From the NCBI GenBank assembly GCA_020050955.1, contig JAGVJT010000172.1, forward strand, positions 1 to 5,124: a stretch of DNA of 5,124 bases, written 5' to 3'. The translations under genes were made by a program, and so were the position numbers. The notes under the pieces were generated by a model, which saw only the letters and a list, made by a program, of their open reading frames with translations, made no database searches and had not been told where the DNA came from. The DNA is from Legionellales bacterium (lineage in GTDB: Bacteria; Pseudomonadota; Gammaproteobacteria; Legionellales; Legionellaceae). Of the stretch, positions 1 to 5,124 are shown piece after piece (positions within the stretch are counted from its first letter, which is position 1; each line of letters starts with the position of its first letter).

Positions 1-1326
1 AATAGCTGTTTGGTTGTCGGTCTTTTAACCGTCATGATGGTGATTTGTTGGCAACTCTCATTGATGTTTCTAATCACAATTCCTTTTATCGGTATCTTGG
101 TTAATTTTACCAATAAACGTATTCGGAGGATGAGTCATCGCGTCCAGCAAACGATGGGGCATGTCACGGAAATTGCGAGCGAAGCCATTGATGGATACCG
201 TGTTGTACGGATGTTTGGAGGAGAAGCGAAAGAACAAGCTAAGTTTAATGTTGCAACAGAGCAATCACGACGTAATGACATGAAAGTCGCCATGAGCAAA
301 GCGATTAATGTTTCTGGTGTGCAATGCATCATTGGGTTTGGTATAGCGATGATTATTTTTGCAGCGATTCAGCTTGCTTCTGTTATCACTGTAACAGCCG
401 GTTCGTTTCTTGCCATTATTGCGGCGATGTTGCAATTGATTAAACCCATGAAAACATTGACGACGTTAAATGCAACCTTTCAACGAGGTTTAGCTGGTGC
501 TGAAAGTGTTTTTGGCTTGCTTGATGAGCCTGTTGAGTCGACAGAAGGTATGGTTTTGTCGACACGAGCGAAAGGCGAGATTATTTTTCAGAATGTTTCG
601 TATGCTTATCGGCAAGGTAAAACAGTGTTGCATGATATTAATTTTCAAATTGAATCAGGGCAAACTGTCGCGTTAGTTGGGCACTCTGGAAGTGGAAAAA
701 CAACCATTTCGAGCTTAATCCCTCGATTTTATAACGTTAGTGCCGGACAAATTACACTCGATGGTGTGCCTATCTCGCAATTATCATTAACGTATTTGCG
801 TGCGCAAATTGCATTAGTCAGCCAGCATGTCACGCTTTTTAATGATACGTTGGCAAATAACATTGCATATGGTCAATCCAATGTGAGTCGGGATGCAATT
901 ATGCATGCAGCACGATTGGCTTATGCAGATGAGTTTATTGAGCGTCTTCCTAATGGTTATGACACGCGCGTTGGTGAAAATGGCGTGTTGCTATCTGGCG
1001 GGCAACGTCAACGTATCGCGATTGCAAGAGCCATTTTGAAAGATGCGCCATTATTGATTCTGGACGAAGCAACATCAGCACTTGATACGGAATCAGAGCG
1101 GATGATTCAAATGGCTCTTGAAGAAGTGATGAAAAATAGAACAACATTAGTGATAGCTCATCGACTTTCAACCATCCAACGTGCGGATAACATCATTGTA
1201 TTGCATGATGGTTCTGTCGTGGAGCAAGGTACGCATGCTCAGCTACTAAATCAACGTGGTCACTACGCGAAATTTTGTCAAACCCAGCAATTGGGTTCGT
1301 TATGGGTTGAAAATGAATTAGCATGA
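1..1326 (+). CDS. msbA: Lipid A export ATP-binding/permease MsbA (5' partial)
   Basis: Homodimeric ABC exporter (half-transporter) that flips core-lipid A from the inner to the outer leaflet of the inner membrane using ATP. The frame is open from base 1, so the N-terminus lies outside the window; a TTG at 10 is only an internal Leu codon. The 441 visible residues against about 580 for the family mean roughly 140 are missing. Visible parts in order: hydrophobic helices of the transmembrane domain (about nt 22-108 and 319-441), then a complete nucleotide-binding domain. Its motifs are the A-loop region VSYAY (nt 595-609), Walker A GHSGSGKTT (679-705), Q-loop Gln (823-825), signature LSGGQ (991-1005), Walker B LLILDE (1051-1068) with D-loop SALD, and H-loop His in IAHRLS (1159-1161). 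All catalytic motifs are intact. The stop overlaps the lpxK start by four bases. That adjacency separates MsbA from other ABCB-type exporters with similar domains. Confidence 0.95.
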   Translation, partial: NSCLVVGLLTVMMVICWQLSLMFLITIPFIGILVNFTNKRIRRMSHRVQQTMGHVTEIASEAIDGYRVVRMFGGEAKEQAKFNVATEQSRRNDMKVAMSKAINVSGVQCIIGFGIAMIIFAAIQLASVITVTAGSFLAIIAAMLQLIKPMKTLTTLNATFQRGLAGAESVFGLLDEPVESTEGMVLSTRAKGEIIFQNVSYAYRQGKTVLHDINFQIESGQTVALVGHSGSGKTTISSLIPRFYNVSAGQITLDGVPISQLSLTYLRAQIALVSQHVTLFNDTLANNIAYGQSNVSRDAIMHAARLAYADEFIERLPNGYDTRVGENGVLLSGGQRQRIAIARAILKDAPLLILDEATSALDTESERMIQMALEEVMKNRTTLVIAHRLSTIQRADNIIVLHDGSVVEQGTHAQLLNQRGHYAKFCQTQQLGSLWVENELA

Positions 1327-2351
1327 AGTCGTTCACGGCATTTACAACACGATTATGGTACGGTAAGCACCCGTTACGATGGCTGCTGTATCCGGCGGCG
1401 TGTGTTTTTCGCGCGATTGTTGCATGCCGACGTTTTTATTTGAGGCATTTTTGTCAACAAGCATGCCCAGTACCTATTATTGTTGTAGGAAACTTGACAG
1501 TTGGGGGGGTTGGTAAAACACCGTTAGTGATTGCACTAGCACAACATTTTCAAGCACGCGGGCTTCGTGTTGGTATTGTGAGTCGAGGTTATGGCGCAGG
1601 TCTCACTGATTTTCCGCATGAGGTTGTAAGTCATGATGTCGCCAATGACGTGGGTGATGAGCCTTTGCTTATCAAGCAAAAAACCAATGCCACGGTGGTG
1701 ATTGCGCCAAAACGCATGGATGCGGTGGATTACTTATTAGCTCATCACCAGAGCCAAATTATTTTAAGTGATGACGGCTTACAGCATTATCGGATGGGGC
1801 GTGCGATTGAAATTGTTGTCATTGATGGGCAGAGAGGTTTAGGAAATCAGCTTTGTTTACCAGCAGGTCCCTTGCGTGAGGCGCCATCACGATTAAAAAC
1901 CATTGATTTTGTGATTGTAAATTCAGGGCAATGGCCGAATGCGTATCGCATGGAGCTTGTGCCTGGAGAGCTTCAAGCATTAATGTCTGTTGACAATGGC
2001 TTAAAAATACCGCTGAACGTAGGTTTAGAGAGAAATGATCAACATACGCTAGATATATTACATCAGCCTGTGGCTGCTATGGCAGGTATTGGGCATCCGC
2101 AACGTTTTTTTGATACACTAACCGCGTTAAACATCGCGTACCGCTCTTATGTTTTCCCTGATCATCATCGATTTACGTTAAACGATATACCAACTTCCGA
2201 GCGTTGGGTCGTAATGACGGAGAAGGATGCTGTAAAATGTCGTGTGTTTGCAGCCGATAACATGTATTTTCTGCCGATTAATGCAACAGTGGAGCATGCT
2301 TTTTGGCATGCTTTATGGGATCATCCGTCTCTAAAAGGTTACCAATCATGA
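1323..2351 (+). CDS. lpxK: Tetraacyldisaccharide 4'-kinase LpxK
   Basis: Membrane-associated kinase that adds the 4'-phosphate to tetraacyldisaccharide-1-phosphate, giving lipid IVA in the Raetz pathway on the cytosolic face of the inner membrane. The protein is 342 aa, a normal length for the family. The N-terminus (residues about 8-45) has the hydrophobic and Arg-rich membrane-anchor pattern (WLLYPAACVFRAIVACRR). Family motifs follow: Walker A GNLTVGGVGKT (56-66), SRGYG (87-91), GDEPLLI (111-117), SDDGLQHYRMGR (149-160) with the conserved DDGLQH, LPAGPLRE (179-186), AGIGHPQRFF (254-263), FPDHHRF (278-284) and MTEKDAVKC (298-306). The start is ATG in the ATGA overlap with msbA. There is no good Shine-Dalgarno just upstream, which fits translational coupling. 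The Walker A glycines are encoded through a run of seven G (1503-1509). Confidence 0.97.
   Translation: MKSFTAFTTRLWYGKHPLRWLLYPAACVFRAIVACRRFYLRHFCQQACPVPIIVVGNLTVGGVGKTPLVIALAQHFQARGLRVGIVSRGYGAGLTDFPHEVVSHDVANDVGDEPLLIKQKTNATVVIAPKRMDAVDYLLAHHQSQIILSDDGLQHYRMGRAIEIVVIDGQRGLGNQLCLPAGPLREAPSRLKTIDFVIVNSGQWPNAYRMELVPGELQALMSVDNGLKIPLNVGLERNDQHTLDILHQPVAAMAGIGHPQRFFDTLTALNIAYRSYVFPDHHRFTLNDIPTSERWVVMTEKDAVKCRVFAADNMYFLPINATVEHAFWHALWDHPSLKGYQS
2293..2314 (+). repeat. Hairpin and direct repeat of GCATGCTTT at the lpxK 3' end
   Basis: AGCATGC (2293-2299) and GCATGCT (2306-2312) are exact inverted complements around a six-base loop TTTTTG. The nine bases GCATGCTTT are also repeated directly with a 12-base period (2294-2302 and 2306-2314). 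The segment encodes EHAFWHAL near the C-terminus of LpxK and lies 34 bases before the start of the next gene. It lacks the long U-tract of an intrinsic terminator. Confidence 0.6.
2333..2338 (+). promoter_or_regulatory. Ribosome binding site of the exported-protein gene
   Basis: AAAAGG lies inside the last codons of lpxK, nine bases before the ATG at 2348 and twelve before the ATG at 2351. It supports starting the third gene at 2348 rather than at the upstream in-frame ATG at 2303, which has no comparable site and would bury the signal peptide. Confidence 0.5.
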
Positions 2352-3346
2352 TGTTCGATGGACGAAATAAAAATAACACGAAGCGCTCAGTCGCATGGTG
2401 GTTCGCCATGATGTTGATGTATCATGCTTCAAACGCAGCTTTACCATTATTATCTGACCAAGAGGCTTCACAAGCGTCTGTTTTGGACATGAAGCACTTT
2501 TTGCCAGCCGATACGTATTCAGCGCGCTGGATTTTTTCAGGCATTGTTTCCGATGAAAAAGGAGAGCAATACGGTTATTTTTTCCAAATGACGCGTGATG
2601 GTACGCTTTTTCATAGTTCTGCTGCATTGTTTGATGCGCAAACCAAGGCGGTTATTTTTCAAGATGAAGAACATGCGACACTTGAAGAGGCGACAGCCTA
2701 TCATTGGCAAGTTGGGCATGCTTTTTTGCGATTTAATGCCATTAATGATAGTTGGGTTTTTGGGGTTAAAACAGCGGATAAAAAAGGATTTAATTTTAAA
2801 ATCGACATGTTAAAACAACCAGAGTCTTCGCCTGCTGAAGAAGCGTTGCGCTCGGATGTTGCGGTTGTAGTGAGTCAAACAAATTCATTAAATGGGCATC
2901 TTCATTTAGATGACACACATGGCGAGCAATTTGTGACGGCAAAACATGCATGGTTTCGGCAAATTTCCATGACGACGTTGCAAGATGTTCCTCATCTAGT
3001 TAATGGTGTGCTTTGTCATTTTGATGATGATAGCGGTTTTTATGCCATTAATTTATCGGAAGAGGATGCGCTGCAGGGTGCGATGGCCGGTGGGTTTGAT
3101 GCACAAGGATTAGCACTTCAGATGTCTCAATTTGTTCATGTGAAACAACTGCCTGAAGGCGCATGGGACATTCAGGTCCCCTCACCAAAACTACATTTGA
3201 TGCTGTCAAATTATACATTACAACATCAAATGACTGCGGGATTTGTTTCAGGGCGTACGCCCGGATTTTGTTTATTAAGTCATGAAAACATCAGTGAAGC
3301 TGCGTCGGTGGTGGCAAATCTTAAACGCCATGATGCTTTAGGATAG
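2348..3346 (+). CDS. Exported protein, possible AttH/CrtC lipocalin-like fold
   Basis: Protein of 332 aa with no name I recognise. The start at 2348 shares an ATGA overlap with the lpxK stop; ATG 2351 is an equally placed alternative. The N-terminus reads as a Sec signal peptide: basic stretch NKNNTKR (7-13), hydrophobic core SVAWWFAMMLMYHA (14-27), and likely cleavage after SNA (28-30), so the mature protein should be periplasmic or secreted. The mature part has no membrane helix and holds two cysteines (C223, C308) that could form a disulfide. Patterns recalling the AttH/CrtC (lipocalin-like) superfamily are WIFSGIVSDEKGEQYGYFFQMTR (61-83; compare the family's W-x-x-TGxL-x-x-x-G-x-x-x-G-x-x-x-x-x-R pattern), HAWFRQ (200-205), FYAINL (231-236), GGFDAQG (248-254) and WDIQVPSPKLHLML (273-286; compare the family's WxLxVPSxxLxLxV). 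This is a remembered pattern match, not an alignment. Co-translation with LpxK and MsbA suggests an envelope role. Confidence 0.85.
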   Translation: MMFDGRNKNNTKRSVAWWFAMMLMYHASNAALPLLSDQEASQASVLDMKHFLPADTYSARWIFSGIVSDEKGEQYGYFFQMTRDGTLFHSSAALFDAQTKAVIFQDEEHATLEEATAYHWQVGHAFLRFNAINDSWVFGVKTADKKGFNFKIDMLKQPESSPAEEALRSDVAVVVSQTNSLNGHLHLDDTHGEQFVTAKHAWFRQISMTTLQDVPHLVNGVLCHFDDDSGFYAINLSEEDALQGAMAGGFDAQGLALQMSQFVHVKQLPEGAWDIQVPSPKLHLMLSNYTLQHQMTAGFVSGRTPGFCLLSHENISEAASVVANLKRHDALG

Positions 3347-3898
3347 TTAAACACGGTGTACTTTGATGAGCATGCCTGCTTGAGGGTGATCAAGGTAATA
3401 CGTGACACCAGGTTTTAAGCGTTGTTTTTGCGCAAAAACAAATGATGCTGCGCGATGATCAACATTGGAAAATCGTAATGTTGTATCTAATAAGTAGTAA
3501 TTGCTTTGTCGAACACGAAGCATGCCATTGACAATCCAACCACGATTAGTCTGTGTTGAAAGCTCAACAGGTCGTTGGCTGTTACTTGGTTGAAGCCAGG
3601 TGTAATGAAATAATGTTTGATAATGTGACTGCTGATTTAAGCGATTCCATGCACTCTGCAATGATGAATAAGACGTTGGCAAGAGTTGGTATACACCAGA
3701 ACCACCTGTCTCCTTTGATTTTAATCCAATGGCGGATGTAGATGCGCTATAAGTTTGAGGTGCTGATTCAAGTTGATCTTTCGGTGCATAAGCGTGTGTA
3801 AATACAATAAGGTCGACTTGATAAAGCGCATGTGTTGATTGCGTCATCCCTTGTAAAGAAAAAAACAAGAGCGATAGTGTGAGAAAAACGCGTGGCAT
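3347..3898 (-). CDS. csiV: CsiV-family periplasmic (peptidoglycan-binding) protein
   Basis: Small exported protein of the CsiV family (formerly DUF2803). The Vibrio cholerae member is reported to act with LpoA and PBP1A in peptidoglycan synthesis. The chosen start (183 aa) gives a clean Sec signal peptide MPRVFLTLSLLFFSLQ... with likely cleavage after THA (residue 24). The mature N-terminus has the family's first-strand pattern YQVDLIVFTH (26-35). Other family-like parts are LLPTSYSSLQSAWNRL (72-87), then FHYTWLQP (97-104), the strand pair GWIVNGMLRVRQSNYYLLDTTL (120-141), and the C-terminal signature GVTYYLDHPQAGMLIKV (164-180), matching the family's HYLDHPxFGxLxxV. A weak GAG Shine-Dalgarno (3906-3908) lies seven bases before this ATG. 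ATG 3910 is an in-frame alternative adding four residues. An extension to 3976 is unlikely because it runs through the promoter. The stop abuts the convergent gene's stop. The protein seems compact for the family. Confidence 0.8.
   Translation of the reverse strand: MPRVFLTLSLLFFSLQGMTQSTHALYQVDLIVFTHAYAPKDQLESAPQTYSASTSAIGLKSKETGGSGVYQLLPTSYSSLQSAWNRLNQQSHYQTLFHYTWLQPSNSQRPVELSTQTNRGWIVNGMLRVRQSNYYLLDTTLRFSNVDHRAASFVFAQKQRLKPGVTYYLDHPQAGMLIKVHRV
3422..3441. repeat. 20-bp perfect palindrome inside csiV
   Basis: TTGTTTTTGCGCAAAAACAA reads identically on both strands, with a GCGC centre and A/T arms. It encodes part of FVFAQKQ in csiV and lies 76 bases past the stop of the convergent upstream gene. 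As RNA it could fold only into an AT-rich stem of about seven pairs around a TGCGCA loop, so it is a poor terminator. Its function is unknown. Confidence 0.7.
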
Positions 3899-3926
3899 CG
3901 AAGAGCTCATTATGATAAAAGTAACT

Positions 3927-3956
3927 ATTATAGCCCGATTGCACAGAGTGTGACAA
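3927..3956 (-). promoter_or_regulatory. Sigma70-type promoter of csiV
   Basis: Read on the minus strand, a -35 TTGTCA (3951-3956, five of six consensus bases) is followed by an 18-base spacer and a perfect -10 TATAAT (3927-3932). Transcription would start near 3920, leaving a leader of only 10-22 bases before the ATG at 3910 or 3898. It therefore argues against translation starting at 3976. Confidence 0.7.
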
Positions 3957-3976
3957 ATCTGTAAGGCAGTAAGCAA

Positions 3977-3983
3977 AGAAGGA
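3977..3983 (+). promoter_or_regulatory. Strong Shine-Dalgarno of the permease gene
   Basis: AGAAGGA lies seven bases before the ATG at 3991. It is the best ribosome binding site in the window and fixes the permease start, in contrast to the coupled starts of the left-hand genes. Confidence 0.75.
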
Positions 3984-3990
3984 TAATATC

Positions 3991-5124
3991 ATGAGTCAAT
4001 TTAAAATCATCAATGCCATGATGATGATTGTGAGCACGTGTATTGGGATGGGTATATTAGGGTTACCGATTGTTACAAGCCATAGTGGATTTATTCCAAC
4101 GCTGATTTCATTTTGTGTGTCATGGGTTTTTATGACGCTGTCTGCTTCTTATATTCTCGAGGTTAAAATGATTGTTCAAGGCTCATTTAGTCTTGCGAGC
4201 ATGATTAAGTTAACGTTGGGAAAATACGGTCATCTTTTTTCTTCTATTATTATTTTTTTATTGCTTTATGCGTTGTTATCAACCTATTTAATGGCGGGTG
4301 TTGCGTGGACAAAAATTCTTGTTCCATCATGTCATGCTCAATCAAATGTGTTGATTTCAATTTTGTTTATTGTTTTCTTTGCATTAATCATTCTTTGTAA
4401 AGAACGATTTTTATATAACATTAATAATGCATTGGGCATTGGGGTGTTTGGTGCGTTTATTGCTATGATTGTTGTCAGTTTAACACCCTCTCAACCCGAT
4501 TTTATCAGTCATATTTCATTTGCAGAAACATTGCCATCGTTGCCATTATTACTCACAACGTTTGGTTTTAGCATTGTAGTGCCTGCGGTCGTGGAGTATT
4601 TAAACTACGATAAAACATCATCCAAATGGGCCATTGTGGGCGGCAGTGCTGTGTCGCTTGGCGCTTACATCATTTGGGAGTGGGTGACGTTAGGTAATAT
4701 TCCGTTTCGAGGTCCTGGTAGTTTTGAAATGCTAAAACAAGCAGGTGATAACGGCACGGGCGTGATTGTGGCGTTAGCGTCATCAATTGGGAGTCATTGG
4801 ATGATTTTAGCGGGGAAATTATTCGCCGTTTTTATTATCATCACCTCATTTATTGGCGTTTCGTTAGCACTCTTACATTTTCTTGCGGATATTTTACGCT
4901 TGCAACCGGTGGGGAAAAATCGAGGCTATTTAACTGTCATTATGTATATTCCACCGCTTTTAATCACTAATTTTTATCCTAATGCATTTGTGCAATTGTT
5001 AAGTTTTGCGGGTTTATTTGTTGCTCTTTTATTAGGTTTATTCCCGGCCATGATGGTTTTTAAAATGAAGCGAATGCATCAATATACCGTGTCTCATTCG
5101 ATGATTTGCAGTCATGCGGTGTTA
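3991..5124 (+). CDS. Aromatic amino acid permease, Trp/Tyr (TyrP/Mtr-like) family (3' partial)
   Basis: Inner-membrane proton-coupled importer of the hydroxy/aromatic amino acid permease family; specificity for tyrosine, tryptophan or another substrate cannot be read from the sequence. The frame is open without a stop for 378 codons to the window edge; the family is about 400 aa, so only the C-terminal end is missing. Family features include the first helix with TCIGMGILGLP (residues 17-27; compare G-x-GM-LALP) followed by the SHSGF turn. In mid-protein, TFGFSIVVPAVVEYLNYD (200-217) matches the family's FGFH-x-x-VPSL-x-x-Y pattern. It is followed by WAIVGGSAVSLGAYIIWEW (223-241) and the TLGNIPF element. 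About ten hydrophobic helices are visible. A short charged linker KMKRMH comes after the last visible helix. It is transcribed divergently from csiV, with no evident functional tie to the lipid A genes. Confidence 0.9.
   Translation, partial: MSQFKIINAMMMIVSTCIGMGILGLPIVTSHSGFIPTLISFCVSWVFMTLSASYILEVKMIVQGSFSLASMIKLTLGKYGHLFSSIIIFLLLYALLSTYLMAGVAWTKILVPSCHAQSNVLISILFIVFFALIILCKERFLYNINNALGIGVFGAFIAMIVVSLTPSQPDFISHISFAETLPSLPLLLTTFGFSIVVPAVVEYLNYDKTSSKWAIVGGSAVSLGAYIIWEWVTLGNIPFRGPGSFEMLKQAGDNGTGVIVALASSIGSHWMILAGKLFAVFIIITSFIGVSLALLHFLADILRLQPVGKNRGYLTVIMYIPPLLITNFYPNAFVQLLSFAGLFVALLLGLFPAMMVFKMKRMHQYTVSHSMICSHAVL

Larger units (their letters stand above)
3899..3990. other. Divergent intergenic region between csiV and the permease gene
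   Basis: These 92 bases are the only non-coding DNA in the window. They hold a leftward promoter for csiV and the ribosome binding site of the rightward permease gene. A short dyad CACA-GAG-TGTG (3942-3952) sits in the spacer and -35 zone of the leftward promoter and could be an operator half-pair, though it is short enough to be chance. For the rightward gene the best -10 is TATTAT at 3926-3931, nested in the same near-palindromic CTATTATAG core, but I find no matching -35. Confidence 0.6.

Noticed and set aside
10..12. TTG as a start codon of the first gene
   Set aside because: The frame is open from base 1 and the homologous protein has about 140 more residues upstream; this is an internal Leu codon.
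2303..2347. Upstream ATG adding 15 residues to the exported protein
   Set aside because: It would put a non-basic stretch ahead of the signal peptide. The ATG at 2348 has a ribosome binding site and the ATGA overlap typical of this operon.
2346..2813. Several 60-93 aa frames on both strands inside the exported-protein gene
   Set aside because: They are shadows of the main gene, with no family motif or ribosome binding site of their own.
3554..3598. Short hairpins TGTTGA/TCAACA (3554-3569) and TGGCT/AGCCA (3576-3598) within csiV as terminators of the left operon
   Set aside because: The stems are only five or six pairs and are not followed by a T-run; such hairpins are expected by chance.
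3949..3965. CRP-like half-site TGTGA in the divergent spacer
   Set aside because: The second half reads TGTAA rather than TCACA, so the dyad required for CRP binding is absent.
3911..3976. N-terminal extension of csiV to ATG 3976
   Set aside because: The added residues lie across the -35 and -10 of the csiV promoter and would move the signal peptide inward.
3768..3992. 74-aa minus-strand frame overlapping csiV and the permease start
   Set aside because: It overlaps csiV in another frame and crosses the promoter; no domain or signal is recognisable.
33..5055. Repeated CATGATG word across the window
   Set aside because: Most copies arise from Met-Met, His-Asp or start-codon contexts in coding sequence, with no common flanks or spacing.

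Overview
The window looks like a chromosomal, envelope-related segment of a Gram-negative gammaproteobacterium. The evidence is a lipid A flippase (MsbA) followed directly by the lipid A 4'-kinase (LpxK), plus a CsiV-family periplasmic protein, a family I know from gammaproteobacteria. The DNA is moderately AT-rich (about 40-43% GC by eye). That, with a TyrP/Mtr-type aromatic amino acid permease, would suit Legionellales or a related lineage, but this placement is inference. I see no insertion sequence, prophage, tRNA, rRNA or CRISPR array, and gene density is almost complete.

Left part (1-3346, + strand) is a tightly packed three-gene run. msbA enters from the left edge with its N-terminus cut off. 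lpxK starts inside the msbA stop (ATGA overlap at 1323-1326). A third gene for a signal-peptide-bearing protein starts inside the lpxK stop (ATGA overlap at 2348-2351). The two overlaps imply one transcript with translational coupling. LpxK phosphorylates the lipid A disaccharide on the inner leaflet and MsbA flips the finished core-lipid A across the inner membrane. The third protein is predicted to be exported and shows patterns resembling the AttH/CrtC lipocalin-like fold, so a lipid-related or other hydrophobic-ligand role is plausible but unproven.

Middle part (3347-3898, - strand) is a convergent csiV-like gene. Its stop codon directly abuts the stop of the exported protein gene, with no base between them. 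It has a near-consensus sigma70 promoter at 3927-3956.

Right part (3991-5124, + strand) is a divergent gene for a multi-pass aromatic amino acid permease of the Trp/Tyr permease family. It is open at the right edge and lacks its C-terminus. The 92-base divergent spacer (3899-3990) is the only intergenic DNA in the window.

The points most worth a second look are the lipocalin-like protein co-translated with LpxK, a marked excess of the palindromic hexamer GCATGC (nine copies, all within 903-3525, four of them as GGCATGCTT on one strand or the other), and a 20-bp perfect palindrome inside csiV. A wholly new multi-gene system is not evident here.
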